Source of the DNA: Rhodobacterales bacterium
GTDB taxonomy: Bacteria; Pseudomonadota; Alphaproteobacteria; Rhodobacterales; Rhodobacteraceae
Length of the DNA stretch: 64,000 nt
NCBI GenBank assembly: GCA_026400355.1
Contig: JAPLPE010000037.1
Location: forward strand, 1 to 64,000
Direction of reading: 5' to 3'
Made by a program: the position numbers and the translations under genes. Shown piece after piece: positions 16,882 through 27,071 of this stretch. Position 1 is the stretch's first letter, and each line of letters starts with the position of its first letter. A model generated the notes under the pieces. The model did not search any database, was not told the DNA's origin, and worked only from the letters and a program-made list of their open reading frames with translations.

Positions 16882-18002
16882 CCCGGTTCGCGGCGCTCGC
16901 TCTGATTCTTTGGTCAGGCGCGGCTATGGCGCAGTCCGGGACGACTCCGGCCGAAGCCGCACTTGCCGCGAAGGACCGTCTCCTGAGCGCTACCATTCTT
17001 CTGGATACGGCCGAAGGGTCGGAAGACCAGATCGCGGCCCTCACCGAAACCGTCCGCGCCTATGAGGACGGTCTCGTCGCAATGCGCGACGGTCTGCGTC
17101 GCGTTGCAATCCGACGCGCCGCACTCGAGGCAGAGCTTGCCGCCAAAGGCGATGAAGTCGAACAACTCCTCGGCGTTCTGATGGTCATGGACCCGCAAGA
17201 AGCCCCCCTGCTTCTTCTGCACCCATCCGGCGCACTTGGAACTGCGCGGGCCGGCATGATCCTGTCCGAAGTCACTCCGGCAATCCAAAGCCAGGTCACA
17301 GAACTCCGAGATCAGCTCCTTGAACTGGCCGAACTTCAGGCCGTTCAGGACAGTGCCTCTGACGTCCTCGCGCAGGGTCTGGACGGCGCCCAGCAGGCCC
17401 GCGCCCGCCTGTCCAAAGCCGTCTCGGAGCGCACGGATCTGCCGCAGAGGTTCTTCGAAGACGAAACCGCCGTGGCGACTCTCCTCAAATCGACCGATAC
17501 GCTCGACGCCTTTGCAAGCGGTCTCGGCCAGACTGTCCCCGATAATGTGGCTCCGGACGGGGCTCCCGTTCTGGTCAAGGGCACGCTGCCGCTCCCGGTG
17601 CAGGGCGAGATCCTGCGCCGCAGCGGAGAGGCTGATGCTGCGGGCATTGTCCGCCCCGGAATCGTCATCGCGACCCGGCCCCGGGCCCTTGTGACGGCAC
17701 CGGCGACTTCGACTATCCGGTTCCGGGGTCCGCTCCTCGACTACGGAAATGTCATCGTCCTTGAACCCGCTGCGGACCTGCTCATCGTCGTTGCCGGTCT
17801 GGCCGAAGTCTTTGGTGACGCCGGTCAGGTTATTCCCGCCGGAACGCCCGTCGGCCTGATGGGGGGAGAGCAGCCCCCCGTTGACGCGATTTTGACTGAA
17901 AGCGCGCAAACGAGCATCGGTGCGCAGTCGGAAACCCTTTATCTTGAGATCAGGGACGGGCAAGGTCCCGTCGATCCGGCAGACTGGTTCGCGCTGGACT
18001 AA
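16878..18002 (+). CDS. EnvC-like murein hydrolase activator, M23 domain without zinc ligands
   Basis: The 374-residue exported protein has a signal peptide ('LALILWSGAAMAQ'), a long Ala/Glu/Arg-rich coiled coil (about residues 25-200) and a C-terminal LytM/M23-like domain ('YGNVIVLEPAADLLIVVAGL', 'AGTPVGLMGG', 'LYLEIRDGQGPVDPADWF'). The HxxxD and HxH zinc ligands of active M23 peptidases are absent, so it probably activates an amidase, as EnvC does, and does not hydrolyse peptide itself. It overlaps gpmI by 4 bp and is followed by ctpA, a common envelope gene order. Confidence 0.85.
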   Translation: MTRFAALALILWSGAAMAQSGTTPAEAALAAKDRLLSATILLDTAEGSEDQIAALTETVRAYEDGLVAMRDGLRRVAIRRAALEAELAAKGDEVEQLLGVLMVMDPQEAPLLLLHPSGALGTARAGMILSEVTPAIQSQVTELRDQLLELAELQAVQDSASDVLAQGLDGAQQARARLSKAVSERTDLPQRFFEDETAVATLLKSTDTLDAFASGLGQTVPDNVAPDGAPVLVKGTLPLPVQGEILRRSGEADAAGIVRPGIVIATRPRALVTAPATSTIRFRGPLLDYGNVIVLEPAADLLIVVAGLAEVFGDAGQVIPAGTPVGLMGGEQPPVDAILTESAQTSIGAQSETLYLEIRDGQGPVDPADWFALD

Positions 18003-18015
18003 GAGGAAAACAGGC

Positions 18016-19437
18016 ATGAAGAAATTTCTGGTGGCCGCCGTCGGCGGGTCAATTCTCGGACTGGTGGCGACCACCCAGATCGCCGGCCCGCTCATCGCCC
18101 AGGAGGCGTCGGACAATGCCAGCGTCTATGAACAGCTTGACCTGTTTGGCGACATCTTTGACCGCGTCCGAGCGGAATATGTCGAAGAGGCCGATCCCAA
18201 GGACTTGATCGAAGCTGCCATCAACGGCATGCTGACCTCCCTCGATCCGCACTCCAGCTATCTCTCCACCGAAGACGCTGAAGCCATGCGCACCCAGACG
18301 CGCGGCGAATTCGGCGGTCTCGGTATCGAGGTGACGCAGGAAGAAGGCTGGGTCAAGGTTGTCTCGCCCATGGACGGCACACCGGCTGATCTCGCCGGGA
18401 TTATGGCAGGCGACTTCATCACCGATGTGAACGGCGAAAGCGTTATGGGCCTGACACTCGACGATGCGGTTGAACTGATGCGCGGGCCTGTCGGGTCCGA
18501 AATCGTCATCACCGTCGTTCGCGAAGGAATGCCCGAACCCTTTGACGTCTCGATCATCCGCGACACGATCAAGCTGACCGCCGTCCGCGCCCGTACCGAA
18601 GGTCGTTCGATCGTTCTGCGCGTCACCACCTTCAACGATCAGACCTTTCCCAACCTGACCGATGGCCTCAAGGAACAGATCGATGCCGCAGGCGGGATTG
18701 AAAACGTAAATGGTGTCGTTCTTGACCTCCGCAACAATCCGGGCGGCCTTCTCAATCAGGCGATCTATGTGTCAGACGCCTTCCTTGATGCCGGTGAAAT
18801 CGTTTCAACCCGTGGCCGCGATCCTGCGGTAGGTGAGCGATACAACGCAACGCCCGGGGATCTGATCAACGGCCTGCCCATGGTCGTCCTCATCAACGGC
18901 GGCTCGGCCTCCGCGTCCGAAATCGTGGCCGGGGCCCTGCAAGATCACCGCCGTGCCATCGTCGTGGGCACCCAGTCCTTCGGCAAGGGTTCGGTCCAGA
19001 CCGTGATTCCGCTTCAGGGTGACAGCGCCATGCGACTGACCACTGCGCGCTACTACACTCCGTCCGGCCGCTCGATTCAGGCACTTGGCATCTCGCCTGA
19101 CATCATCGTGCAGCAACCGCCGCCGAAACCTGCCGATGCAGAAGGCGAAGCCGCGTCGGAAGATGCACAATACCGCAGCGAAGCTGACCTGCGTGGTGCA
19201 CTCAACAACGACAGCCTGACCGAGGATGAGCTTCGTGTCATCGAAGCCGACCGCGCCCGTGCCGAAGCCGCAGCCGCCCTGCGCGAAGATGATTATCAGC
19301 TTGCCTACGCCATCGACATCCTCACAGGGCTTTCGGCCCTTGGGACCGAGGTCGTGCTGAATCCCAACGCTGATGACGCGCCCGCCCCCGCTTCAGACGC
19401 GACCGCGGATCAGCCGGCTGAGCCGGTCGAAGAATGA
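18016..19437 (+). CDS. ctpA: S41-family C-terminal processing peptidase
   Basis: The 473-residue periplasmic serine protease has an N-terminal signal or anchor ('[20 protein letters not shown]'), a PDZ domain ('[20 protein letters not shown]', '[17 protein letters not shown]') and the S41 core with catalytic Ser in '[18 protein letters not shown]' and Lys in '[16 protein letters not shown]'. An acidic Ala/Pro-rich tail ends the protein. ATG 18016 after AAGAGGAAAA is the start; the frame extends upstream into envC. Its stop overlaps rppH by ATGA. Confidence 0.95.
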   Translation: MKKFLVAAVGGSILGLVATTQIAGPLIAQEASDNASVYEQLDLFGDIFDRVRAEYVEEADPKDLIEAAINGMLTSLDPHSSYLSTEDAEAMRTQTRGEFGGLGIEVTQEEGWVKVVSPMDGTPADLAGIMAGDFITDVNGESVMGLTLDDAVELMRGPVGSEIVITVVREGMPEPFDVSIIRDTIKLTAVRARTEGRSIVLRVTTFNDQTFPNLTDGLKEQIDAAGGIENVNGVVLDLRNNPGGLLNQAIYVSDAFLDAGEIVSTRGRDPAVGERYNATPGDLINGLPMVVLINGGSASASEIVAGALQDHRRAIVVGTQSFGKGSVQTVIPLQGDSAMRLTTARYYTPSGRSIQALGISPDIIVQQPPPKPADAEGEAASEDAQYRSEADLRGALNNDSLTEDELRVIEADRARAEAAAALREDDYQLAYAIDILTGLSALGTEVVLNPNADDAPAPASDATADQPAEPVEE

Positions 19438-19916
19438 AGCCCTCGGTCATCGCGAAACTGCCATATCGCCCCTGTGTCGGGGTGATGCTGGTCAACAGCG
19501 ATGGCCGGGTCTTTGTCGGTCAGCGGCGGGATCGCGATCAGGACGCATGGCAGATGCCACAAGGCGGCATCGACAAAGGCGAAGACGCCCGGACCGCCGC
19601 CCTGCGCGAACTCTGGGAAGAGACCGGCGTGACCGCCGATCTCGTCCGGATCGACGCACTGACGGATCATCCCATCCCCTACGACCTGCCTCTGGAAGTC
19701 GTGCCTACAATCTGGGGAGGACGCTATCGCGGTCAGGAACAGACCTGGGTCCTGATGCGTTTCCTTGGCACCGATGACCAGATCAACATTGCCACGACCC
19801 ATCCCGAATTTACGAGGTGGGAATGGTGCGCTCCGGCTCTCCTCGTTCAACGCATCGTCGACTTCAAACGCGCGGTCTATGAACAGGTCGTAGCGCAATT
19901 CAAGGATCTGATATGA
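19434..19916 (+). CDS. rppH: RNA pyrophosphohydrolase (Nudix)
   Basis: The 160-residue enzyme removes pyrophosphate from the 5' end of mRNA and triggers decay. The N-terminus '[20 protein letters not shown]' and the '[14 protein letters not shown]' context are typical of RppH. The Nudix box is complete at residues 44-66 (GGIDKGE, then REL, then EETGV). It is translationally coupled to ctpA and to the small secreted protein downstream. Confidence 0.96.
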   Translation: MKPSVIAKLPYRPCVGVMLVNSDGRVFVGQRRDRDQDAWQMPQGGIDKGEDARTAALRELWEETGVTADLVRIDALTDHPIPYDLPLEVVPTIWGGRYRGQEQTWVLMRFLGTDDQINIATTHPEFTRWEWCAPALLVQRIVDFKRAVYEQVVAQFKDLI

Positions 19917-20401
19917 AACGCCTCCTTCCAGTTCTGTTGATTGTGATCGCCTCGCAGGCCCAGGCGCTGAAATGCCCGGAACAATCCGTTGCTGTCAGCT
20001 TCAGGGACGCAATGTCATCGGCCGACAATTATGTCATCCTGCGCGGAAAGTTCGACTTTGATGCAACGCTCCTTCCCGGTGGACCGGAAACGCGCGGCGA
20101 CCCCAACCTGCCTGCTCCCGCTACGGTCCCCGCCCGTTTCGTCGGTCAGTCTCTTGTCGAAGACGGCTTTACCCATGAACTCGACATTCCCGTCACGCTG
20201 AGCCCCACCTGCCTCGGTCCGTGGTGCGGCACTCTGACCCCCGGACAGGATATCATGGCATTTGCGACGACAGATGGCCGCGGTACGGTGGCAATTGAAC
20301 TGCACCCCTGTGCCAAATGGATCTTCGTTGAACCCCAACAACCCATGCTCGACGAAATGCTGGCATGCATGACGGGCAGCGCCTGTGCCGACTCCCCCTG
20401 A
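19913..20401 (+). CDS. Small exported protein of unknown function
   Basis: The 162-residue protein starts with a clear signal peptide ('[18 protein letters not shown]') and has seven Cys in the mature part, for example '[15 protein letters not shown]', which suggests disulfides in the periplasm. It overlaps rppH by ATGA and closes the rsfS-rppH block. I do not recognise the family. Confidence 0.72.
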   Translation: MKRLLPVLLIVIASQAQALKCPEQSVAVSFRDAMSSADNYVILRGKFDFDATLLPGGPETRGDPNLPAPATVPARFVGQSLVEDGFTHELDIPVTLSPTCLGPWCGTLTPGQDIMAFATTDGRGTVAIELHPCAKWIFVEPQQPMLDEMLACMTGSACADSP

Positions 20402-20483
20402 TATCTGCTGTGTGCGCTTCAACGCAGCGGGTTTCTGACGTAACGCCACATAGAATCCGCCCGAGTCGCGCCCGATGCGCACA

Positions 20484-21731
20484 CTATGGCGTTGCCATGT
20501 CCCGCAATCTGTTCAACGCCATGAGCGATGCATAGCCGTCCGGGATCATCCCGCTTGCCTTCTGCCAACTCCGCACCGCTGATATCGTCCTCGGCCCGAC
20601 CAGCCCGTCCTCGGCCAGCGGGCCAAACTCCGCCGCGTTAAGGCGCATCTGCAATTCCTTGCGCTCGTCGAACGTCAGCGCCCGGTCATCCCGGGGCCAG
20701 GCCGCCTGGATTGCAGGGCCGCCGCGCAGCCTGTCGGCCAGATGCCCGACCCCGATCACATAGGCATCCGCCGTGTTGTAATGCTCCAGCACGTTGAAGT
20801 TGCGAAATAACATGAAGGCCGCCCCGCGTGCGCCCGCAGGCAGGACGATCGTCGCCGTGCCTCTATAGACAACCGGATGCCCGTCCGCTCCCAGGACGCC
20901 TATGCTCGCCCAATAGTCTGTCGTCTGCCGGTTCGTATCTCGCGCAAAGGTATAGTCGAACCCTGCCGGCAACCGGACTTCGACACCCCAGGGCTGTCCC
21001 GTCGTCCAGCCAAACCCCGCCAGAAACGCGGCGGTCGAGGCCAGCGCGTCCGTCGGATCGTCCGACCAGATATCCCGCTTGCCATCGCCATTGAAATCAA
21101 CGGCATAGGCATCCCATGACGTCGGCATGAACTGCGTATGCCCCATCGCCCCGGCCCAGCTTCCCTTCATGTTGGCGGGTGCCACATCCCCGTCCTGCAG
21201 GATGCGCAGCGCCATCATCAGCTGATTCTCAAAGAACCGCCCCCGCCGCCCGTCAAAGGCCAGCGTGGCCATCGCCGAGATCGTGGAAATATCGCCGCGA
21301 TAAGAGCCGTAGGAGCTTTCCAGCCCCCAGATCGCTACGACGACGTGGCGGTCCACGCCGTAACGTGCCTCGATCTCGTCCAGCAGCGCAGCATTCTCGC
21401 GCAGCGCGGTCTGCCCCAGTTCGATCCGCCCGTCCGACACTGCGGTATCAAGATAATCCCAGATCGTCTTGGTGAACTCGTTCTGGCTGCGGTCCTTTCG
21501 AACCACATCGGGCAGGTATTCGACTCTGGCCAGCCCGGCGTCCAGCGTCTCCGCCGTGATCCCGGACTGCAGCGCGCGGGCGCGGAACCCGGCGATCCAG
21601 TCCTGAAACTCCACTGTCGGAATGACCACTTCGTCCACCTGCGCCTCTGGGGTCGTGGTTGTCTGGGCGGTGACAGGACCTGCTATCAGCAGACCTGCCA
21701 GAACACACCCGATCTGTCCGAAAAACCGCAT
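20484..21731 (-). CDS. MltB-type lytic murein transglycosylase
   Basis: The 415-residue enzyme is a paralogue of the one at 242-1480. It has a Sec-type signal peptide ('MRFFGQIGCVLAGLLIAGPV'), not a lipobox followed by a tail like the first copy. The SLT_2 domain has catalytic Glu138 in 'AIWGLESSYG' and the same 'MGHTQFMPTSW' and 'DIWSDDPTDALAS' signatures. A peptidoglycan-binding repeat closes the protein ('LAEDGLVGPRTISAVRSWQK'). The start ATG 21731 is chosen for the signal peptide; the frame extends 11 codons further. Confidence 0.92.
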   Translation of the reverse strand: MRFFGQIGCVLAGLLIAGPVTAQTTTTPEAQVDEVVIPTVEFQDWIAGFRARALQSGITAETLDAGLARVEYLPDVVRKDRSQNEFTKTIWDYLDTAVSDGRIELGQTALRENAALLDEIEARYGVDRHVVVAIWGLESSYGSYRGDISTISAMATLAFDGRRGRFFENQLMMALRILQDGDVAPANMKGSWAGAMGHTQFMPTSWDAYAVDFNGDGKRDIWSDDPTDALASTAAFLAGFGWTTGQPWGVEVRLPAGFDYTFARDTNRQTTDYWASIGVLGADGHPVVYRGTATIVLPAGARGAAFMLFRNFNVLEHYNTADAYVIGVGHLADRLRGGPAIQAAWPRDDRALTFDERKELQMRLNAAEFGPLAEDGLVGPRTISAVRSWQKASGMIPDGYASLMALNRLRDMATP

Positions 21732-21794
21732 GGTCCTGCCCGACCCGTTATCATTGCCACGCACATTAGCTTGGCCCGGCCCAACGACAAAACC

Positions 21795-24053
21795 CTATCT
21801 CCGCGTCCGGCTTACCTTGCGCCGGTCCGCTGCCGCCTTGGCCTTGGCCGCGCCCAGTTTGCGCCGGGGCGAAGGCCCCCGCGCCGATCCGCGCCGCGCC
21901 TTGGTCATCGCCTTTTCGTCGAGCGTCACCAGTTCAAGGATCAGACCCCCTGAAACCGGCACAGCTTCGGCCAGTTTCACGGTGACCCGCTGACCCAGCC
22001 CGATGATCGTGCCGCTTTCGGCACCCATCAGCGTCTGGCTTTCGGCGTCATAGTGAAAGAACTCCTCGCCCAGTGTACGGATCGGGATCAACCCGTCTGC
22101 CCCGGTCTCATCAAGCTTCACAAAGACGCCGAACTTGGCGATGCCCGAAATCCGCCCCGCAAACACGGCCCCCACCCGGTCGGCCAGAAACGCCGCCAGG
22201 TACCGGTCTGTCGTATCCCGCTCGGCCAGCATGGACCGCCGCTCCGTGTCAGAGATCAGCTTGGCGGTATCGTCCAGCTTTTCCATATCCTGCTCGGACA
22301 GACCGTCCTCGCCCCAATGATGTGCCGAAATCAGACCCCGGTGAACGATCAGGTCGGAATAACGCCGGATGGGCGAGGTGAAATGCGCATAGTTCCGCAG
22401 CGCCAGCCCGAAATGGCCAAAATTCTCCGGGTTGTAGTAGGCCTGCGTCATGGCCCTAAGGGTAGAGATGTTGATAAGTTCGTCTTGATCCGTCCCCTGA
22501 GCCTGCGCCAACAGACGGTTGAGGTGCGATGTCTTGAGAACCTGGCCTTTGGCCAGCGTCAGCCCCGCCGCCTCGGCCACTTCGCGCAGACCGTCGAGTT
22601 TCTGGGGCGAGGGTTCCTCGTGCACCCGGAACAGAAGCGGCGTCTTCTTCGCCACCAGCGTCTCGGCGGCGGCCACATTGGCCAGCACCATGAACTCCTC
22701 GATCAGCCGATGCGCGTCGAGCCGTTCCTTGAATGCCACTGACACAACCTTTCCCTCCTCCGACAGCACGATCCGCCGCTCCGGCAGGTCAATGTCGAGC
22801 GGCTGCCGGCCGTCCCGTGCGCGCGCCAGGGCGGCATAGGCGGCATAAAGCGGCCGGATCACCGGCTCCAGCAGCGGCTCCACCCGCTCTGACACCTGCC
22901 CGTCGATGGCCGCCTGCACCTCTTCATAGGCCAGCGACCCCTTGGACCTCATCAGCCCACGGGTGAAGCGATGTTCGATCTTGTGCCCTTCGGCATTGAT
23001 CCGCATCCGCACGGCAATCACGGCGCGATCGACATGTTCATGCAAAGAACACAGATCGCCCGACAGCATGTCAGGCAGCATCGGCACCACACGGTCGGGG
23101 AAATAGGTCGAATTGCCCCGGTTTCGCGCTTCGTGGTCAAGCTTTGACTGCGGCCTAACATAGTAGGCCACATCGGCGATCGCGACCCAAAGGACAAACC
23201 CGCTCGTATTGCGGGGATCGTCGTCGGGCATCGCCAGAACCGCATCATCCCGGTCCCGCGCATCCGACGGGTCGATGGTAAGGAGCATCAGGTCGCGCAG
23301 ATCTTCGCGCTTGCCCAGTGTCGCAGGCTGGCAGGCGTCTGCCTCGGCCATGACGTCATCGGGGAAATGGTCGGGAATGCCGTGCTGGTGGATGGCAATC
23401 AGACTGACGGCCTTAGGCGTCGTGGGATCACCCAACCGCGCCACAATACGCGCCTTGGGCAGACCCAATCGCCCCTTGGGCCCGGCCTGTTCCGCCTCTA
23501 CCAGTTCACCTTCTTTCGCGCCGCCGTCCTGCCCGCGCATGACGACCCACTGTTTGGCTTCGCCCTTGTCGATGGGCATGATCCTGCCGCCTTCGCTGTC
23601 CTGCTTGTAGATGCCGACGATCCGCAGCGGATTGGCCCCGATCCGCCGGATCAGCCGGGCCTCATAGGCGTGATCGTCGCCCTCGACCACCGTCAGCCGC
23701 GCCAGAATCCGGTCGCCCGCGCCCAGAGCCGGGTCCGCCTCGCGTCCGATGAACAGGATACGAGGCTCGGGCCCTTCGTCGTTCCATTCCATGGGTCGGG
23801 CGTAAAGATCCCCGTTTCGGTCGGGCGCCATGACCTGCAGCACCGAAACCGGCGGCAGTGAATCGGGCTCACGATACGACTTTGTCCGCTTCGTCAGATG
23901 CCCCGCTTCTTCAAGTTCCTTGAGGACGCGCTTGAGGTCGATCCGCCCCGCGCCCTTGATGCCAAAGGCCTTGGCGACATCGCGTTTCGTGGTAAGGGTC
24001 GGATTGTCCGCGATCCATTGCAGGATGGCGTCCTTGGAGGGGATCTGGCTCAT
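21795..24053 (-). CDS. rnr: Ribonuclease R
   Basis: The 752-residue 3'-5' exoribonuclease degrades structured RNA and takes part in RNA quality control. Domains in order: N-terminal HTH ('LTTKRDVAKAFGIKGAGRID'), cold-shock domains, the RNB catalytic core with 'LMLLTIDPSDARDRDDAVLA' (metal-binding Asp cluster) and 'HYTSPIRRYSDLI'-like 'HFTSPIRRYSDLIVHRGLIS', then an S1 domain ('RISGIAKFGVFVKLDETGAD') and a basic tail rich in Arg/Lys. ATG 24053 is the family-typical start ('MSQIPSKDAILQWIADNP'). Confidence 0.97.
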   Translation of the reverse strand: MSQIPSKDAILQWIADNPTLTTKRDVAKAFGIKGAGRIDLKRVLKELEEAGHLTKRTKSYREPDSLPPVSVLQVMAPDRNGDLYARPMEWNDEGPEPRILFIGREADPALGAGDRILARLTVVEGDDHAYEARLIRRIGANPLRIVGIYKQDSEGGRIMPIDKGEAKQWVVMRGQDGGAKEGELVEAEQAGPKGRLGLPKARIVARLGDPTTPKAVSLIAIHQHGIPDHFPDDVMAEADACQPATLGKREDLRDLMLLTIDPSDARDRDDAVLAMPDDDPRNTSGFVLWVAIADVAYYVRPQSKLDHEARNRGNSTYFPDRVVPMLPDMLSGDLCSLHEHVDRAVIAVRMRINAEGHKIEHRFTRGLMRSKGSLAYEEVQAAIDGQVSERVEPLLEPVIRPLYAAYAALARARDGRQPLDIDLPERRIVLSEEGKVVSVAFKERLDAHRLIEEFMVLANVAAAETLVAKKTPLLFRVHEEPSPQKLDGLREVAEAAGLTLAKGQVLKTSHLNRLLAQAQGTDQDELINISTLRAMTQAYYNPENFGHFGLALRNYAHFTSPIRRYSDLIVHRGLISAHHWGEDGLSEQDMEKLDDTAKLISDTERRSMLAERDTTDRYLAAFLADRVGAVFAGRISGIAKFGVFVKLDETGADGLIPIRTLGEEFFHYDAESQTLMGAESGTIIGLGQRVTVKLAEAVPVSGGLILELVTLDEKAMTKARRGSARGPSPRRKLGAAKAKAAADRRKVSRTRR

Positions 24054-24089
24054 GGCAGCGCCCTTATCACGACCGACAGGGCGCGTCAC

Positions 24090-24512
24090 TTGCCAAAGGA
24101 AGAGAGGGGGGGCTCTGCCCCTCCGGGATGTTTAGGGCCAGAAGAAGGAGCAGGGCTCGACCTTCTGGCACGACTTCGGGGGGCTGCTTCCTGCGGATGA
24201 TCAGGTCATGGTTCAGCCGGAACAGGTCAAGCGGCCCTTCACAGGTCCCTTGCCCCGCAGCGAGTCCGAGACGCAGCCCGATCGGGGCTAGTAATGATGC
24301 GGCTGGGCGCGTCCATCGCCCTCGGGTTCGTGCCGAAGCTTCGTCGGCAACAGAAGATCAGCATGGCTGTTCCCATGCAAATGCCCGACCTCGCGGGTTT
24401 CATATAGAAAGGTCACTGATCCAAATCGCCCGGGACCAGTCAAAACCCCGGGCCATGTGGTCAGTTTTGCATGCAGGCGGTCAAAGGGGACAAGACAGGA
24501 TTCGGTCGACAC
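24090..24512 (-). pseudogene. Decayed luciferase-like (DUF5519) gene
   Basis: Read on the minus strand from 24512, 'KLTTWPGVLTGPGRFGSVTF' and 'REVGHLHGNSHADLLLPTKL' followed by 'EPEGDGRAQPHHY' match the DUF5519 pattern. A TAG stop at about 24288 interrupts the frame just where family members continue, and a second frame later gives 'LFRLNHDLIIRRKQPPEVVP', the expected C-terminal part. So a stop and at least one frameshift separate the halves. The gap from rnr to dapE (24054-24608) holds only this remnant and one copy of a short intergenic repeat. Confidence 0.6.
24126..24145. repeat. Copy of a short recurrent intergenic element
   Basis: GGATGTTTAGGGCCAGAAGA matches 15 of 20 bases of GGATACTTGGAACCAGAAGA at 56206-56225, in the same orientation relative to the window. 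Confidence 0.45.
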
Positions 24513-24608
24513 GCCGGGCTCGGCGGAATCTTGCAGGGTCAGATGGAGCGGGGCCTGGCGTCCGGCAATGTGCAGGATGGCCCTGCCGACTGTGCAGGCC
24601 CGCCGGGA

Positions 24609-25754
24609 TCATGCGAAATAGTCGCGCAAGATGCGCCCGTAGATAGCCTTGAGCTGCCCGATCTGCGCGACCGAGACGCGCTCGTCCACCTGATGCATCG
24701 TCCGGCCCACAAGGCCGAACTCGACCACAGGGCAGAGGTTCTTGACGAACCGCGCATCCGATGTGCCGCCCGATGTGGAAAGGGCGGGCCGCCGACCCGT
24801 CTCGGCTTCGATCGCCTCGGCGACCATGTCGGACAAGGGACCGGGGGGTGTCAGGAAGCTCTCGCCCGAAATCCTGACCATCATCTCGACCCTGACACCG
24901 AAGGCCGCCGCCACAGCATCTGCCTCGTCCCGCAGCCAGCGCGTCAGGCCCTCGCCCGTGTGAAGGTCGTTGAAGCGGATGTTCACCGATGCTCGTGTCG
25001 TCGCCGGAATCACGTTTGACGCGGGATTGCCCGTGTCGATCGTCACCACAGCAAGCGTCGAGGGATCGAAATGCGCCGATCCGGTATCCAGGACATGCGA
25101 CGACAGCCGGTCCACCAGACGCGCAACGGCGGGGAGGGGGTTCTTGGCCCGGTCCGGATAGGCCGAATGCCCCTGGATTCCGTGTACCGTGAAAAACGCC
25201 GTCAGCGAACCGCGGCGGCCGATCTTCATCGCCTCGCCCATCTCGTTCGGGCTTGTGGGCTCTCCAACGAGACAGACCGACATGGACTCGTTGTTGGCCT
25301 GCATCCAGTCCAGAAGTGCCACCGTCCCATGCTCGGCCTCCGCCTCTTCATCTCCGGTGATGGTGATCAGGATCGCCCCGTCCGGCGGCGTCTCGGTCAC
25401 GAAATCCACCGCTGCCGCGACAAAGGCCGCGACGCCCGATTTCATGTCGGTCGCGCCGCGCCCGTAAAGGAATCCGTCCCGGATTTCGGCCCCGAACGGA
25501 TCCACGGTCCAGTCTGCCGGATTGCCCAACGGCACCACATCCGTATGCCCGTTGAACCCAAAGCGCCGGTTCGCCCCCTGCCGCCCCCAGCGTGCAAAAA
25601 GATTCGAAATGCCGCTCCGGTCCACCCGCGTGCAGACGAACCCCGCGCTGGCAAGCAACGGTTCCAGCAGTTGAAGCGCCCCGCCTTCGGCCGGGGTGAC
25701 TGAGGGGCAACGGACCAGATCGGCCGTCAGGGCAACAGGATCAACAGCCATCAT
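24609..25754 (-). CDS. dapE: Succinyl-diaminopimelate desuccinylase
   Basis: The 381-residue M20 metallopeptidase hydrolyses N-succinyl-LL-diaminopimelate in lysine and peptidoglycan precursor synthesis. Metal ligands and signatures: '[11 protein letters not shown]', '[17 protein letters not shown]', '[19 protein letters not shown]' and 'GGTSDARF' near the end, with the last metal-binding His in '[14 protein letters not shown]'. It starts within the ATGA overlap of the upstream 112-residue gene. dapD, the previous enzyme of the pathway, is at 28498-29322 in the same orientation. Confidence 0.97.
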   Translation of the reverse strand: MMAVDPVALTADLVRCPSVTPAEGGALQLLEPLLASAGFVCTRVDRSGISNLFARWGRQGANRRFGFNGHTDVVPLGNPADWTVDPFGAEIRDGFLYGRGATDMKSGVAAFVAAAVDFVTETPPDGAILITITGDEEAEAEHGTVALLDWMQANNESMSVCLVGEPTSPNEMGEAMKIGRRGSLTAFFTVHGIQGHSAYPDRAKNPLPAVARLVDRLSSHVLDTGSAHFDPSTLAVVTIDTGNPASNVIPATTRASVNIRFNDLHTGEGLTRWLRDEADAVAAAFGVRVEMMVRISGESFLTPPGPLSDMVAEAIEAETGRRPALSTSGGTSDARFVKNLCPVVEFGLVGRTMHQVDERVSVAQIGQLKAIYGRILRDYFA

Positions 25755-26089
25755 GACACCTTGTCGAAAAAGGGCGTCATCTGCGCCACGATGACCGAGT
25801 TCTCGTCCAGCGCACGGTCCATCAGTACCCTTTCCTCGTCCTCAATGTCATGCCCCTCGGCCAGCCGCTCCTCCAGTGTGCCATAGCCCGACACGTCAAG
25901 GGGCGCGAGGTCGGCCTGCTTCAGGATAGCCACCGTCTCGCGCACCGCCTCCGCCTCGTCCACCCCGCTCGCATAGATCATCAGCGCCGCCCCGGTGGAC
26001 CCGTCCGGCAACCCGTCCCCAGGCTTGCGCCCCACTTCCACCAGCAGGGTATAAACCTGCTGCGGCCGTTTTTCCCTTGTGTCGGGCAT
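25751..26089 (-). CDS. Conserved small protein coupled to dapE
   Basis: The 112-residue acidic protein ('[20 protein letters not shown]', '[20 protein letters not shown]', '[20 protein letters not shown]') overlaps dapE by ATGA and is therefore translated with it. No signal peptide, membrane segment or recognised domain is visible. Function unknown. Confidence 0.8.
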   Translation of the reverse strand: MPDTREKRPQQVYTLLVEVGRKPGDGLPDGSTGAALMIYASGVDEAEAVRETVAILKQADLAPLDVSGYGTLEERLAEGHDIEDEERVLMDRALDENSVIVAQMTPFFDKVS

Positions 26090-26187
26090 GTTTCAGTCCT
26101 TGGCTTATCGCGCTCTTGACCTGCGGCAGCGTCATGGCCGTTGTCAAGGACCGAAGCCCGCCCGCTTTCCGTACCCGGCGCATGCCG

Positions 26188-26589
26188 TCACAGAACGCGG
26201 ATCATCTTCACTTCGACATCACCCGCCCCGGCATCGGGCAGGCTGGTATCCTCGGCAAAGCCGAAACTTCGGTAAAGCGCCACCGCCTCGGCATCCCGTG
26301 GCCCTGCGGCCAGCATCGTCAGCCGCAAGCATGGCGCGCGGCCCGTCGCGAGAATCCCGGCCACCAGCGCCCAGCCCGCGCACTGCCCCCGCGCCGGTGC
26401 GCGCACATGCATCCGGTTCAGCTCGCAGGTTCCCGCGGAATGCGGCTTGGTCATCACGATGCCCGCCGCCATCTCATCGATCTGCGCAGGCAGGCAATCC
26501 ACCGCGGCCGGCACGAACCGGGTCAGAAGCTCACGCTTCTGCCCGTGAAAATCCTGAACCCGGACATCGGTATCAATCATTTCGGCCAT
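26188..26589 (-). CDS. GNAT-family acetyltransferase-like, possibly degenerate
   Basis: The 133-residue frame carries GNAT features: 'CELNRMHVRAPARGQ' at the acetyl-CoA motif and 'AEAVALYRSFGFAED' at the C-terminal part. The normal R/Q-x-x-G-x-G/A loop is altered (RGQCAGWAL) and the N-terminal half is shorter and unlike active family members. It lies next to decayed sequence, so a pseudogene is possible. It would be cytoplasmic; no substrate can be inferred. Confidence 0.55.
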   Translation of the reverse strand: MAEMIDTDVRVQDFHGQKRELLTRFVPAAVDCLPAQIDEMAAGIVMTKPHSAGTCELNRMHVRAPARGQCAGWALVAGILATGRAPCLRLTMLAAGPRDAEAVALYRSFGFAEDTSLPDAGAGDVEVKMIRVL

Positions 26590-27071
26590 GTCCGGATGTC
26601 ACCTCCGCATCCGGTCAAGTAATCCGGCCACCATCAATCCCAACTCGGCCGCGTCAGCCTCGGCATTCTCGCCTGACACCACAGTCAAGAGCCCGGTGAC
26701 GATGCCATGCGCCTTTCCCCCAGCCAAATGCGGGGATGCCGCCGGAGATCCTCTCCAGCATCCGGCGCAGGCGCGAAAACAAGTCCCGCAGCAACACCTT
26801 GATCCTCGTCTTTGACCGGGCCTGCATGTCCACCTTCTTCACGATCACCGCGCAGTGCAGCTTGATCCCTACCTTCGACGGCATCGACCTGGCGACAACG
26901 ACCTGAACGGCCGGGACTCTACAATCCCGAACCATGCCGACGATCCATCGCACGCTCCATGCGTCCGTGCGCAATGCATGGGGCCCGACAGATGGGTTGA
27001 CATGGATCAACGCATTTGAATGCGGATTCCACGATACTCAGTCTTGCAAACACTTAAGGTCAGGAGCTTCC
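26590..27071. other. Decayed intergenic region
   Basis: These 482 bases hold the dapD 3' remnant at 26783-26917. Nearer the GNAT gene, a minus-strand frame ending at about 26600 reads '[20 protein letters not shown]' and 'GLMVAGLLDRMRR', which looks like the end of a former gene of a family that I cannot name. No intact ORF is present. Confidence 0.5.
26783..26917 (-). pseudogene. Remnant duplicate of the dapD 3' end
   Basis: Translated on the minus strand this stretch gives '[20 protein letters not shown]' and '[20 protein letters not shown]'. The intact dapD C-terminus gives '[20 protein letters not shown]' and '[20 protein letters not shown]'. About 34 of the last 45 residues agree. The frame then runs past the normal stop. 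It lies in the same orientation as the real dapD 3' end (28498-28640), so the two flank the gene at 27072-28469 as direct repeats. Confidence 0.8.
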
